A stretch of DNA of 64,000 bases from Acinetobacter nosocomialis NIPH 2119 (GTDB lineage: Bacteria; Pseudomonadota; Gammaproteobacteria; Pseudomonadales; Moraxellaceae), in NCBI RefSeq assembly GCF_000368085.1, contig NZ_KB849239.1, forward strand, positions 819,556-883,555, given 5' to 3'. Positions within the stretch are counted from its first letter, which is position 1, and every line of letters starts with the position of its first letter. Positions 18,205 through 27,992 of this stretch are shown one piece after another. The notes under the pieces were generated by a model, which was given only the letters and a program-made list of their open reading frames with translations, did not search any database and was not told the DNA's origin. Made by a program: the position numbers and the translations under genes.

Positions 18205-18428
18205 AATTATTGCGGGAGAGAGGTTCTTAAGAACCCGCCGAAGGAGCAACAGGCCCGGAAACTCTCAGGCAAAAGGACTGTAATAATTAAAAAATCTGGA
18301 GAGCAGCTTAAGATTTATAAGCATGAAGAATAAAAACTTATAAGTCATAAACTCACCGAAGGGGAAGATCGAAATACTAAAAGGTAGTATTTAGGTCGAA
18401 ACTCTCAGGTACAAATGACAGATGGGCT
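18205..18428 (+). ncRNA. Tandem glycine riboswitch
   Basis: Two glycine aptamers in series. Aptamer 1 (about 18205-18288) has GGGAGAG, CCGCCGAAGGAGCAA and AACTCTCAGGCAAAAGGACTG, closed by AATTATT/AATAATT. Aptamer 2 (about 18293-18425) has TGGAGAGC, CACCGAAGGGG, a variable P3 arm (AATACTAAAAGGTAGTATT) and AACTCTCAGGTACAAATGACAG. The linker is short and A-rich, as in cooperative tandem glycine switches. It sits directly before a D-amino-acid dehydrogenase gene rather than gcvTHP. In this class glycine binding usually turns expression on. Confidence 0.93.
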
Positions 18429-18431
18429 GTA

Positions 18432-18461
18432 CTGATGAAATGTTTTTGCATTTCAGAGGAG
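18432..18461 (+). promoter_or_regulatory. Likely expression platform of the glycine riboswitch
   Basis: GAAATG-TTTTT-GCATTTC forms a short hairpin between aptamer 2 and the AGAGGAG ribosome-binding site at 18455-18461. There is no U-run after it, so translational rather than transcriptional control is the more likely mode. This is inference. Confidence 0.45.
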
Positions 18462-18467
18462 TCTGTT

Positions 18468-19712
18468 ATGCCACATGTTATTGTGATTGGTGCAGGAATC
18501 ACAGGGGTTACTTCAGCCTATGAATTATCTCAATTAGGTTACCAAGTCACAGTGATTGATCGCCATCTTTATCCAGCTATGGAAACATCATTTGCAAATG
18601 GAGGGCAATTATCTGCTTGTAATGCAGAAGTCTGGAACCAGAAAGCGACCGTTATAAAAGGTTTTAAATGGATGAGGCAAAAAGATGCTCCTCTATTACT
18701 TAATCCTTCTTTTAGTTTGCACAAATATAGCTGGTTAGTTGAGTTTTTATCTCATATTAAAAATTATGAGGCTAATACGATAGAAACTGTTCGTTTAGCA
18801 TTGCTTGCTCGTAAGCGCTTATTTGAAGTCGCTGAAAAAGAGCAGCTTCAATTTGATTTGGAGAAACGCGGTATTCTTCATATGTATCATACTAAGGATG
18901 ACTATGATATTGCTAAGCGAGTTAATGATGTCTTGAATAAAGGAACTTTGGAGCGCTACTCAGTTTCACCTGAAGAAATGAAGTCAATCGAACCTTCTTT
19001 AACGGGTGAGTACTTTGGTGGTTATTACACACCAAGCGATGCAACTGGAGATATTCATAAATATTCAACCACTTTAGCTGAAAAGACTAAACAATATGGG
19101 GTGCAGTATAAGTTTGGCTTAGAAGTTACTGATATTAAGTGTCATATAGATAAAGTCGTACTGAATTGTCAGCCAAGTGCTGAGCATCCGCATCTTTCCC
19201 CAACAGATAGCTTTCAATTAGAAGGTGATGTTCTGGTGGTTTGTGGTGGTGTTGGAAGTTATCAATTGGCTGACATGATTGGTGAGCGTGTAAATGTTTA
19301 TCCTGTAAAAGGCTATTCGATTACTGTCCAATTGAAAGATGAGAAAAGCATTAAAAATGCGCCGTGGGTAAGTTTGCTTGATGAGAGTGCCAAAATTGTA
19401 ACCTCTCGTTTAGGACAAGACCGTTTACGTATAGCAGGTACAGCTGAGTTTAATGGTTACAATCGAGACATTCGTGCAGATCGTATTCAGCCTTTGGTTA
19501 ATTGGGTGAACCGCAATTTTGACATTTCAACTGAGCATGTTGTGCCTTGGGCGGGTTTAAGGCCAATGATGCCTAATATGTTGCCTGTAGTGAAACAGTC
19601 TAAGCAATCACGGGTTTTTTATAATACCGGGCATGGCCATTTAGGTTGGACTTTGTCAGCAGCAACAGCTGTTTTGGTGAGTCAGGATATCCTGCAAAAA
19701 TATCCAGCTTAA
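18468..19712 (+). CDS. dadA: DadA-type FAD-dependent amino-acid dehydrogenase
   Basis: About 414 residues. The N-terminal FAD dinucleotide-binding motif (VIVIGAGITGVTSAYEL) and the DAO fold (ETSFANGGQLS, VKGYSIT, LGWTLSAATA near the C-terminus) match the D-amino-acid dehydrogenase small-subunit family, membrane-associated enzymes that deaminate D-amino acids and pass electrons to quinones. The ATG at 18468 follows AGAGGAG; an upstream in-frame start would overlap the riboswitch platform. The glycine switch suggests that glycine, or an amino acid metabolised with it, is the physiological substrate or signal. A glycine-oxidase-like activity is possible. Confidence 0.88.
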   Translation: MPHVIVIGAGITGVTSAYELSQLGYQVTVIDRHLYPAMETSFANGGQLSACNAEVWNQKATVIKGFKWMRQKDAPLLLNPSFSLHKYSWLVEFLSHIKNYEANTIETVRLALLARKRLFEVAEKEQLQFDLEKRGILHMYHTKDDYDIAKRVNDVLNKGTLERYSVSPEEMKSIEPSLTGEYFGGYYTPSDATGDIHKYSTTLAEKTKQYGVQYKFGLEVTDIKCHIDKVVLNCQPSAEHPHLSPTDSFQLEGDVLVVCGGVGSYQLADMIGERVNVYPVKGYSITVQLKDEKSIKNAPWVSLLDESAKIVTSRLGQDRLRIAGTAEFNGYNRDIRADRIQPLVNWVNRNFDISTEHVVPWAGLRPMMPNMLPVVKQSKQSRVFYNTGHGHLGWTLSAATAVLVSQDILQKYPA

Positions 19713-19720
19713 AAAGAAAA

Positions 19721-19746
19721 GCCAGTGTAGATGCACTGGCTTTTTA
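19721..19746 (+). terminator. Intrinsic terminator after dadA
   Basis: GCCAGTG/CACTGGC stem with a six-base loop and a TTTTT tail, eight bases after the stop. Confidence 0.9.
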
Positions 19747-19757
19747 CTTTATATCAA

Positions 19758-20384
19758 TTAATCATATAGCCGATAAACGCCAGTAAATCGCTCACAGCCT
19801 TTTTGTTGAGTCTTTACAACAAGTAAGGCCTTTTGGAAATCAAATTTGTATTTGCAATTATGCTCGTTATCTAAAATTTCACTTTTTTGCTCAGGAGAGC
19901 TATAAGCCATTAATGAAATAGTTTGGGCTTCTTTTCGGTTATTCGGATTACGGTAAGCTAACCCTTCGATCTTGATTTTATCTTTAGCAAGTTGATGAAT
20001 TTGTAAATGAACAGGTTGGGCTGCAATATGCCCATTTTCAAATTTAAGGTAATGCTGTGTTAGGGTTTGCTTAAGTGAAGCATAAAAATTTAAATCATCA
20101 CCACGTACGTCAAACTGTTGTTGAATACATGAATTGGTTTTACATTGTTGCGTATGTTTAAACCACAATGTTTGAGTATCTTGTAGAAGCTGTAAAGGGG
20201 CATCTGTAACTAAGTATGCAGAAAGATATTTGTTGTTGAGTTGCTTTCGTGCTTCGCTAAAGTTTTTTGAACAGATTTTGAGCTCTGATTTTGAGTTGGA
20301 GCAGTCAATGGATTCTGCAAAAACAAGCGATGAGCATAAACAACTCAATGTCACGACAAAACTTAATCTTTTCAATTGATTCAT
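19758..20384 (-). CDS. Exported LprI-like cysteine-rich protein
   Basis: About 208 residues from the ATG at 20384 (an upstream start adds six). Signal peptide LSFVVTLSCLCSSLVFAES. The mature N-terminal half has the Cys pattern of the LprI/DUF1311 domain (IDCSNSKSELKICS, then a Trp segment LWFKHTQQCKTNSCIQQQF), a domain linked to lysozyme inhibition in some members. The C-terminal half is beta-rich with two further cysteines (NCKYKF, KGCERFTG). Periplasmic location is likely. A true inhibitor role is not demonstrable from sequence. Confidence 0.75.
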   Translation of the reverse strand: MNQLKRLSFVVTLSCLCSSLVFAESIDCSNSKSELKICSKNFSEARKQLNNKYLSAYLVTDAPLQLLQDTQTLWFKHTQQCKTNSCIQQQFDVRGDDLNFYASLKQTLTQHYLKFENGHIAAQPVHLQIHQLAKDKIKIEGLAYRNPNNRKEAQTISLMAYSSPEQKSEILDNEHNCKYKFDFQKALLVVKTQQKGCERFTGVYRLYD

Positions 20385-20505
20385 ATCAGTATTCGACGGC
20401 ATGATCGCTTATACTTTCAGTCTACTTTGCTAAGTGTACTATAGCGAAACACAACGGTTGAATACAAGATTTCTTAAGCTTTTATAATAGAAGGAAAGAG
20501 TTTAT

Positions 20506-20988
20506 ATGGTTGCTCAAATTCGTATTGGTCAAGGAATGGATGTGCATGCCTTTGAAGAGGGTAACTTCGTAACTTTAGCTGGCATTCAGATTCCGCATAC
20601 GCATGGCCTGAAAGCACATTCTGATGGTGATGTCGTGTTACATGCACTATGTGACGCTTTATTAGGTGCACTAGCGCTTGGAGATATTGGTCAGCATTTT
20701 CCAGATACCGATCCAGAGTTTAAGGGTGCAGATAGTCGTGTACTACTAAAACACGTTTATCAACTAATCTTAGACCGTGGTTATCGTTTAAATAATGCTG
20801 ATATTACTGTAGCCTGCGAACGTCCTAAATTAGCGAAACATAATTTAGAGATGCGACAAAGCATTGCGGATGTTTTGAATGTGGATTTAAATCAAATTAG
20901 CATCAAAGCGACCACTACCGAAAAACTCGGGTTTACTGGTCGCCAAGAAGGAATTTTAGCAACAGCGACGGTATTAATCTCTAATTAG
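20506..20988 (+). CDS. ispF: 2-C-methyl-D-erythritol 2,4-cyclodiphosphate synthase
   Basis: 160 residues, fifth enzyme of the MEP isoprenoid pathway. Zinc ligands in GMDVHAF (Asp and His) and in [10 protein letters not shown] are intact, and the C-terminal [16 protein letters not shown] is diagnostic. dxr and uppS of the same isoprenoid supply route lie about 10 kb away. It overlaps the end of the convergent phosphatase-like gene by four bases. Confidence 0.97.
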   Translation: MVAQIRIGQGMDVHAFEEGNFVTLAGIQIPHTHGLKAHSDGDVVLHALCDALLGALALGDIGQHFPDTDPEFKGADSRVLLKHVYQLILDRGYRLNNADITVACERPKLAKHNLEMRQSIADVLNVDLNQISIKATTTEKLGFTGRQEGILATATVLISN

Positions 20989-21509
20989 ACTAAATTATCA
21001 GCTTGTTGCAAAGACTGCTGGAGTTCTAAAGTAGCCTTACGGCCTTGTAGCTGTAAGGTAATACTATGGATAAGACCTGTCCAAGTTTCATTTGGCTCCC
21101 AAATTTCGTGCAGTAAATCTTGGGAAGTAGGCATGTCCATATTCATATAAAATTGTCTGTAGACATACATAAGACAACTTACGCGTTTATTTTTGGCACA
21201 ATGTAACCAAACAATTTCATTTTGAACCAAATGATCAATTAAATCTAAAACCAATAAGCATTGGTCAGAAGATGGTGTTTCCCAGTCAATTGGAATATGA
21301 ATGTAATTTAAACCATGCTCAAGACAAACCCGATCTTCGTTTTCTATACAATCTGGTGAGTTTGTCAAAGCTAAATTGATAACGGTACTACAACCATACT
21401 CTTTAATAAGTTTAAGCTGTTCAATAGAAGGTTGTGCTGAACTAAACAAATGTTCATGAATAATTGAAAATGCAGGGATTTGAGATAGTGATTCTTCAAG
21501 GGTTGTCAT
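20985..21509 (-). CDS. Tyrosine-phosphatase-like protein with short P-loop
   Basis: 174 residues. The sequence around residues 43-75 ([24 protein letters not shown]) follows the cysteine-phosphatase fold of the DUF442/dual-specificity type. The active-site-like loop is H103-C104-AKNK-R109-V-S111, which is C-x4-R instead of the canonical C-x5-R. The family may still hydrolyse phosphoesters, or may have diverged. No partner gene is evident. Confidence 0.78.
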   Translation of the reverse strand: MTTLEESLSQIPAFSIIHEHLFSSAQPSIEQLKLIKEYGCSTVINLALTNSPDCIENEDRVCLEHGLNYIHIPIDWETPSSDQCLLVLDLIDHLVQNEIVWLHCAKNKRVSCLMYVYRQFYMNMDMPTSQDLLHEIWEPNETWTGLIHSITLQLQGRKATLELQQSLQQADNLV

Positions 21510-21667
21510 AATCGCACTCTACAAGAGTAGGCTTGGCTTATTGTGTAGAATGTTATACACGATTCTAGAGTGTAGTTGAAATATAGTCTGTTTATATATT
21601 CAGCAACATCATGAAAAATTTTAAAAAAATAAACTAGAAAAATAAGTATTTTATAGAAATAAAAAAA

Positions 21668-21693
21668 AACAGCACCTTAAAGGTGCTGTTTTT
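21668..21693 (-). terminator. Intrinsic terminator after argF
   Basis: AACAGCACCTT/AAGGTGCTGTT hairpin. On the minus strand it is followed by a long T-run (poly-A on the plus strand at 21661-21669), just downstream of the argF stop. Confidence 0.9.
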
Positions 21694-21702
21694 ATATCAA
21701 GA

Positions 21703-22623
21703 TTAAGCTTTTTTCAAATTTTCATTCAATAAAAATTCCATTAAAGCTTTTTGTGCATGTAGACGATTTTCAGCTTCATCCCATACAACAGAGTTTTTAT
21801 GATCAAGCATTGTTTCTGAAATTTCTTCACCGCGATGGGCTGGTAAACAATGCATAAATAAACAATCTGGGTGTGCAAGACTCATCAGTTTTTCATTTAC
21901 CTGAAAAGCCGCAAATGCGTTCTTACGTAATTTTTGTTCTTCTTCTTGCCCCATGCTTGCCCAAACATCTGTAACGATAAGGTCAGCATTTACAGCTGCA
22001 TCTTCAGCATTATCAAAAAGCTCAACGCAATGACCAAATTCTGCTAAAAATTCAGGTTTAGGTTCAAAACCTTTGGGTGAAGCAATTTTTAATTTAAAAC
22101 CCATTAAATGTGCAGCTTCAATATATGAGTTACACATATTATTACCATCACCAATCCACGCTACGGTTTTACCTTCGATACTACCGCGATGTTCAATGTA
22201 AGTTTGTAAATCTGCGAGTAGCTGACAAGGGTGGTGGTCATCAGTTAGGCCATTAATCACAGGAACCTTTGAATAAGATGCAAAACGTTCAACAATGTCA
22301 TGGCCAAACGTACGAATCATCACAATATCAAGCATACTTGAAATAACGCGTGCTGAATCTTCGATAGGTTCACCGCGACCTAGCTGTGTATCGCGAGGTG
22401 ATAAAAAGATAGCGCTACCACCAAATTGATTAATACCGGCTTCAAAAGAAATACGCGTACGTGTACTCGATTTTTCAAAAATCATTCCCAATACTTTACC
22501 AACAAAAGGTTGATACACCTTATTGCTTTGTTGCATTTTTTTTAGTTCGCTTGCGCGCTGTAAAACGCGATGGAGTTCTAATGTAGATAGATCACGTAAA
22601 GTCAGGAAATGTCTTAAAGCCAT
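21703..22623 (-). CDS. argF: Ornithine carbamoyltransferase, anabolic
   Basis: 306 residues. Makes citrulline from ornithine and carbamoyl phosphate in arginine synthesis. Carbamoyl-phosphate loop SSTRTR near residue 53, ornithine-binding HHPCQLLAD, the substrate-binding DVWASMG and the HCLPAHRG signature are all present. It stands alone, with its own terminator. The absence of arcABC genes nearby supports the anabolic assignment. Confidence 0.96.
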   Translation of the reverse strand: MALRHFLTLRDLSTLELHRVLQRASELKKMQQSNKVYQPFVGKVLGMIFEKSSTRTRISFEAGINQFGGSAIFLSPRDTQLGRGEPIEDSARVISSMLDIVMIRTFGHDIVERFASYSKVPVINGLTDDHHPCQLLADLQTYIEHRGSIEGKTVAWIGDGNNMCNSYIEAAHLMGFKLKIASPKGFEPKPEFLAEFGHCVELFDNAEDAAVNADLIVTDVWASMGQEEEQKLRKNAFAAFQVNEKLMSLAHPDCLFMHCLPAHRGEEISETMLDHKNSVVWDEAENRLHAQKALMEFLLNENLKKA

Positions 22624-22736
22624 GTAGCTACTCCATAATAATTGTCTTTGAAATACAACAATTATCTGTTGTTGGCTGGGTGGATGTGGGAAAAAAGAAG
22701 TCTACTATACTATAAGCATTTCAAAATGCAAAAGAA

Positions 22737-23408
22737 TTAGACTTTATGGTGGCCTTTTAAGAAAATTTCTACACAATAATGAATATAATCAATTACTTCA
22801 TATTCATTGGTTGGTAGTGGCATGCCCATAATCATACGCCACTCAATATCACGTAAAATTCCAAAATACATGAGAGATGAGTGATCGGGAGAGGTACAAG
22901 TAATTTCACCTGCTTGATGAGAAATAAGTAGTGCTTGAGCAATGGTATTTTGTACGTCTTGAGCACATTTTTCGTATAAATATTGGCTCAAAGTTGCATT
23001 ACACTGGGTTTGTTCAATAACCAAACGTAAAAAAGCAATATGCTCAGGTTGAATAATGTGGTTATAAAAACGGATGAGAGTTTGAATTAAGTATTCTTTT
23101 AAAGAAGCCTGATCTGGTTGAAATGCAATACAAATATCTTTAAAGAACATCTCACGGCGGTAATCGCAAATTGCAGTAAATAAACCTTCTTTATTACCAA
23201 AGTATTTATAAATAGAAGCTTTTGAACCACCAGCATGATTGACGATGTCATCTAAAGAGACAGCATCATATCCTTTTTCCAAAAACAGTTCGGTTGCGCT
23301 TAGCAATAGTGCTAAACGACGTTCTACACCGCGACGTGTTTGAGGCTTGTCACATATAGGAGGATATGACTCAAGGACTGGATCATGCATAAAATTTAAT
23401 AACGACAA
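22737..23408 (-). CDS. TetR-family transcriptional regulator
   Basis: 223 residues. HTH at about residues 30-75 (LLLSATELFLEKGYDAVSLD, then GGSKASIYKYFGNKEGL). The C-terminal ligand domain resembles the type seen with AefR-like regulators (SLKEYLIQTLIRFYNH). No gene in the immediate neighbourhood is an obvious target. The first about 25 residues are an extension with no homology I recognise. Confidence 0.88.
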   Translation of the reverse strand: MSLLNFMHDPVLESYPPICDKPQTRRGVERRLALLLSATELFLEKGYDAVSLDDIVNHAGGSKASIYKYFGNKEGLFTAICDYRREMFFKDICIAFQPDQASLKEYLIQTLIRFYNHIIQPEHIAFLRLVIEQTQCNATLSQYLYEKCAQDVQNTIAQALLISHQAGEITCTSPDHSSLMYFGILRDIEWRMIMGMPLPTNEYEVIDYIHYCVEIFLKGHHKV

Positions 23409-23618
23409 TTAATACTGCTTAACTAGTATAACAAAACTATCTTTAAGGGTGGTCATCGCTATATTTTTAGGTTGCTTGATAAACAGCAATATAAAATTTA
23501 ATTTGAATAAATATTTTAAAATACAAGTATTTGTGAAATATTTTGAAGGTTTTTAATGATGTAACTGTATGTTCACATTTTAGTTTAACCATGTCTTTTC
23601 AATGTAAATCAAGATAAA

Positions 23619-23652
23619 GAAAAAGCGACTAATAGATTTAGTCGCTTTTTCT
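23619..23652 (-). terminator. Intrinsic terminator after ntrC
   Basis: AAAAAGCGACTAA...TTAGTCGCTTTTT hairpin with T-run in both directions, 15 bases past the ntrC stop. Confidence 0.9.
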
Positions 23653-23666
23653 TTTACGAATGATTA

Positions 23667-25160
23667 TTAAGCTTCAGACAAAGTTACTTTGTGTTCATCC
23701 TCATCATCGTCATCAGCAGAATCCATACCTAGTTCTTTTAACTTTCGGGTTAGAGTGTTACGGCCCCAACCTAATAGCTCAGCTGCATGACGTTTGCGCC
23801 CACGAGTTTGCTGTAGTGCAGCATTAATTAAAGTGCGCTCAAACATTGGTGTAGCAATATCCAAAATCTTCATTTCGCCATTTTTGAGTTTTTGAATTGC
23901 CCATTGACTTAGTAGCTCATCCCAATGATGTAAAGAAATACGCTCAAAAGATGGAGCAGGTTGGCTAGCTTCACTATTTTTTTGGAGTGGAACTTGTTTA
24001 AGTTCTGAAGGTAAATCTTCTGGATAAACCTCACGGCCAGTAATCATAACGGTTAACCAGCGGCAGGTATTTTCAAGCTGACGAACATTACCGGGCCATG
24101 GTAATTGCTGCATATAGTCAGTTGTCTCGGTACGTAAAATCTTTGGACTTACGCCTAACTCTTTACCAGCACGAGCCAAGAAATGTTGAGCTAACATCGG
24201 AATATCTTCACTTCGATGTGCAAGCTTAGGAATATGAATGCGAATTACATTTAGACGGTGGTATAAGTCTTCACGGAAGCGACCTTCATTTACCAATTTT
24301 TCTAAATCTTGGTGTGTTGCCGCTACGATCCGAACATCAACTTTAACAGGGATATGCCCGCCAACGCGGTAAAACTCACCATCTGCGAGTACACGTAGTA
24401 ATCGCGTCTGTGTTTCAAATGGCATGTCACCAATTTCATCAAGGAAGAGAGTGCCACCATTGGCTTGTTCAAAGCGACCTTGGTGTTGAGTATTAGCGCC
24501 AGTAAAAGCACCTTTTTCATGGCCAAATAATTCCGTTTCAATTAAGTCTTTCGGAATTGCTGCCATGTTTAGAGCAATAAATGGTTTGGCTCTGCGTGGT
24601 GAATGCTTATGTAAAGCATGTGCAACTAATTCTTTACCTGTTCCTGACTCACCATTAATTAAAACGGTAATATGCGACTGAGATAAGCGACCAATTGCTC
24701 GGAAAACCTCTTGCATAGCCGGAGATTCACCAATAATTTCTGTCGATTGTAGCGGAGAAGCAGTTTTTGTAGCCTCTTGCTGCTGCAATTTATTGATATG
24801 TAAAATTGCTCGATTGACTAAAGCTAAAGCTTCATCAATATCAAACGGTTTTGGTAAATACTCAAATGCACCAGTTTGATAGCTAGATACAGCAGACTCT
24901 AAGTCCGAATGCGCTGTCATAATGATCACAGGCAAATCAGGATGAGAGTTTTTTACTTTAGATAAGAAAGTTAACCCATCAATGCCTGGCATACGGATGT
25001 CAGTTAAGATGACATCCGGTGCATCATGATGTAAACGTTCGAGTGCTGTTTGAGCTTCTTCAAAATTGGTGACGTCAAATCCTTCTTCTTTAAAGGTCTT
25101 TTCAAGTACCCATCGCATGGCGCGATCGTCATCAATAACCCATATTTTATTTCGCGACAC
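23667..25160 (-). CDS. ntrC: Nitrogen regulation response regulator NtrC
   Basis: About 497 residues from a GTG preceded by GGGAG; longer upstream frames add sequence unlike NtrC. The receiver domain has the phospho-acceptor Asp in DVILTDIRMPG. The sigma-54 AAA+ domain has Walker A GESGTGKE, the GAFTGA loop that touches sigma-54, and LDEIGDMP as Walker B. The C-terminal Fis-type helix-turn-helix is RKRHAAELLGWGRNTLTRKL. It is phosphorylated by NtrB under nitrogen limitation. The GTG lies inside the end of ntrB, so translation is coupled. Confidence 0.96.
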   Translation of the reverse strand: MSRNKIWVIDDDRAMRWVLEKTFKEEGFDVTNFEEAQTALERLHHDAPDVILTDIRMPGIDGLTFLSKVKNSHPDLPVIIMTAHSDLESAVSSYQTGAFEYLPKPFDIDEALALVNRAILHINKLQQQEATKTASPLQSTEIIGESPAMQEVFRAIGRLSQSHITVLINGESGTGKELVAHALHKHSPRRAKPFIALNMAAIPKDLIETELFGHEKGAFTGANTQHQGRFEQANGGTLFLDEIGDMPFETQTRLLRVLADGEFYRVGGHIPVKVDVRIVAATHQDLEKLVNEGRFREDLYHRLNVIRIHIPKLAHRSEDIPMLAQHFLARAGKELGVSPKILRTETTDYMQQLPWPGNVRQLENTCRWLTVMITGREVYPEDLPSELKQVPLQKNSEASQPAPSFERISLHHWDELLSQWAIQKLKNGEMKILDIATPMFERTLINAALQQTRGRKRHAAELLGWGRNTLTRKLKELGMDSADDDDEDEHKVTLSEA

Positions 25161-26256
25161 GGTCTGACTCCCAAGGTAAATATAAGCTAAACATTGTTTT
25201 TCCAGGAACTGATTGGCATTCAATCATTCCGTTATGTTGATGCATGATGTTCTGTGCAATACTCAGGCCAAGGCCTGTGCCTTTTGCTCGTCCTGTAACC
25301 AAAGGATAAAACACAGACTCTAAAATGCTTTCGGGAATACCCGGCCCATTGTCCTCAATATCGACTCGTACCGCAGAGCGATTGAGTACACCATTAATAG
25401 TGACTAGACGTTGAATTCGGGTACGTAAAATTAATTCAGGTTCTTGATCTATAAAAAAAGATTTATTTTCTGTGATGGCTTGAATTGCATTAACGCTAAT
25501 ATTGAGCATGACTTGGATAAGTTGATCTCGATCGGCTTTTACATCCGGTAAAGATAAATCATAGTCACGCGTAATTTTGATTTTTTTCTTGGTTTGATTT
25601 GCGATTAAAGAGCGTACACGTTCCAAAGGTTCATGCACATTTACATTTTCATAACTCGGCAGTTGTCTTGAACCTAGCATAGTGTCTGCTAAATTGGTGA
25701 GACGGTCTACCTCATTAATAATGACATCTGTAAATTCAGCATAACTCTCGTCATTTAAACTACGAGCAAGTAACTGAGTTGCACCCCTGATACCAGCCAG
25801 AGGATTTTTAATCTCATGAGCCACACCTCTAACCAGTTGTCTAGCCACCTGATGTTGTTGAATTAGGTTTTCTTCTTTAGAAATTTTCAACATCCGATCA
25901 ATTGGATTTAGTTCAATAAGTAAGAGCGGGTGGTAGCTTTTGCCTGCATTTAACTGTGAAACCGTATAATCAACATGTAAGTCTTTAAAGTTGACATTAA
26001 TTACAGCTTCACGACGTGTATAAGGCTGTCCTGTTTTTAGAGTATTGAGTAACGCTTCATGTGTATTAAAAGTATCATCAGGGGCATGAAGTAAATTTAA
26101 AACCGGTTGTCCAGAAGCGCGAAGCAAACTAATGTCAAAAAGTGCTTCACAAGCAGAATTTAAATAAAAAATATTAAAGTTACTATCGATTAGTAAAATC
26201 GCAGTAGTTAAGTTGTCTACCAAAAGGCGATAGTCGATAGGTGTGTGTTGATCCAT
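25147..26256 (-). CDS. ntrB: Nitrogen regulation histidine kinase NtrB
   Basis: 369 residues. PAS domain at about 10-120, then the H-box VAHEIKNPLAGIRGATQLL with the phospho-His, and a HATPase domain (NISVNAIQA, DNGPGI, GTGLGLSIAQNI). It phosphorylates or dephosphorylates NtrC depending on PII state. First gene of the ntrBC operon. glnA is not adjacent here, unlike enteric bacteria, so the operon needs its own promoter; an NtrC-like site is present upstream. Confidence 0.95.
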   Translation of the reverse strand: MDQHTPIDYRLLVDNLTTAILLIDSNFNIFYLNSACEALFDISLLRASGQPVLNLLHAPDDTFNTHEALLNTLKTGQPYTRREAVINVNFKDLHVDYTVSQLNAGKSYHPLLLIELNPIDRMLKISKEENLIQQHQVARQLVRGVAHEIKNPLAGIRGATQLLARSLNDESYAEFTDVIINEVDRLTNLADTMLGSRQLPSYENVNVHEPLERVRSLIANQTKKKIKITRDYDLSLPDVKADRDQLIQVMLNISVNAIQAITENKSFFIDQEPELILRTRIQRLVTINGVLNRSAVRVDIEDNGPGIPESILESVFYPLVTGRAKGTGLGLSIAQNIMHQHNGMIECQSVPGKTMFSLYLPWESDRVAK

Positions 26257-26597
26257 TAGCGAATCGTTCCTGTCTTAAAATGGCGCAATGGCATCTTCAT
26301 TAGTTATCGGTTTTCACCGTTATAGAACATGCATGATGCAAAATGTACGCCAACTTTGTTTATGGATTATTTTAAGGTTTCAAGCGTAGTTAAAGCGCTC
26401 TAAAATCGTTCTTAATATCTTTTGGTCAAAAATATGGACGTATATACCAATAATATCATGATCCAACTTGGTGCAATATTGAGTTTTGGTGCAAATATTG
26501 GTTGTATTTTGGTGCATTACACAAAGAGTGGGGTTTCCACCTATGCTTGAGACGAGAAAAGACATACAATACGCGCATTCAAGTGGAGCGCAGATTC
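26257..26597. other. Divergent regulatory region, ntrB / rimO
   Basis: No gene. It contains three TTGGTGCA half-sites (26468, 26486, 26509) on one face, AT-rich promoter-like sequence, and a GTGGAG ribosome-binding site for rimO at its right end. Confidence 0.6.
26459..26475. promoter_or_regulatory. Probable NtrC-binding site upstream of ntrBC
   Basis: TGATCCAACTTGGTGCA matches the enteric NtrC dyad TGCACYAWWWTGGTGCA at 14 of 17 positions by my count. The half-site TTGGTGCA is repeated at 26486-26493 and 26509-26516. It lies about 200 bases upstream of ntrB and about 120 upstream of rimO. Autoregulation of ntrBC is the likely role. Confidence 0.6.
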
Positions 26598-27941
26598 ATG
26601 AAGACCCCCAAAGTCGGTTTTGTTTCTTTAGGTTGTCCTAAGGCATTGGTAGATTCTGAACGAATTTTAACTCAGTTAAAGACTGAAGGTTATCAAGTTG
26701 CATCAGATTATGATGGTGCTGATTTAGTTGTTGTTAATACCTGTGGTTTTATTGAATCTGCAGTACAAGAATCGTTAGATGCAATTGGCGAAGCCATGAG
26801 TGAAAATGGCCGAGTTATTGTTACAGGTTGTTTGGGTAAAGACGAAGATAAAATTCGTCAAATGCACCCTAATGTTTTAAAAGTCACTGGTGCAGCAGCT
26901 TACCAGGACGTTATGGAAGCTGTACATGAATATGTGCCAGCACCGCCTAAACATAATCCGTTTATTGATCTTGTTCCTGAGCAAGGTATTCGTTTAACAC
27001 CTAAACATTATGCTTATTTGAAAATATCTGAAGGCTGTAACCATCGTTGTACCTTCTGTATCATCCCAAGCATGCGCGGTGATTTAGTATCACGTCCGGT
27101 TGGTAGCGTATTAGAAGAAGCTGCCGCATTAAAACGCGCAGGTGTGAAAGAAATTTTGGTTATTTCACAAGATACTTCAGCTTATGGTGTAGATACTAAA
27201 TATAAGCTGGACTTCTGGAATGGCCAACCTGTAAAAACCAAATTCTTTGACATGTGTGAAGCACTTGGTCAGCTTGGAATCTGGGTCCGTCTACATTATG
27301 TATATCCATATCCACATGTTGATGCAGTAATCGATTTGATGGCTCAAGGTAAAATCTTGCCATACCTCGATATTCCTTTCCAACATGCAAGCCCACGTGT
27401 TCTTAAATTAATGAAACGTCCGGCGCATAGTGAAAATACTTTAGAAAAAATTAAATTATGGCGTGAAAAATGCCCTGATCTTGTAATCCGTTCTACTTTT
27501 GTGGTTGGTTTTCCAGGCGAAACTGAAGAAGACTTCCAGATTTTGCTCGATTGGTTGGTTGAAGCTCAACTTGATCGTGTAGGGTGCTTTACCTATTCAC
27601 CAGTAGAAGGCGCTACGGCAAATGATTTACCAGATCATGTGCCAGAAGAAATTAAGCAAGAGCGTTACGAGCGCTTTATGCAAGTGCAGCAGCAAATATC
27701 TGCTGCCAAATTACAAAAACGTATTGGTCAAACGATGACTGTATTAGTCGATAGTTTGGAAGATGAATATCCTGTTGCTGTTGCACGTTCTTATGCCGAT
27801 GCTCCGGAAATTGACGGTAATGTCTTTGTAGAAGATATCGATAAGAGCACGATTCAACCAGGCGATATGTTGGAAGTCGAAATTACCGATGCGGATGAAT
27901 ACGACTTATTTGCAAAGTTAATTAAAATTAAATCGGTCTAA
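26598..27941 (+). CDS. rimO: Ribosomal protein uS12 methylthiotransferase RimO
   Basis: About 447 residues. Adds a methylthio group to the conserved Asp of ribosomal protein S12. It has the UPF0004 domain ([16 protein letters not shown] with first cluster Cys), a radical-SAM cluster [15 protein letters not shown], and a C-terminal TRAM domain ([20 protein letters not shown]). The ATG at 26598 follows GGAG; upstream in-frame sequence lacks homology. RimO is told from MiaB by the [10 protein letters not shown] context. Confidence 0.96.
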
Positions 27942-27992
27942 TCGAATCGCGATTCAAAAAGCATTCAGTTTAAGAGGTCTTGGAGCAAAATC

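Noticed and set aside
26468-26516. TTGGTGCA repeats as a CRISPR-like or satellite array
   Set aside because: Units are only 8 bases, spacing is unequal and there are three copies; binding half-sites explain them better.
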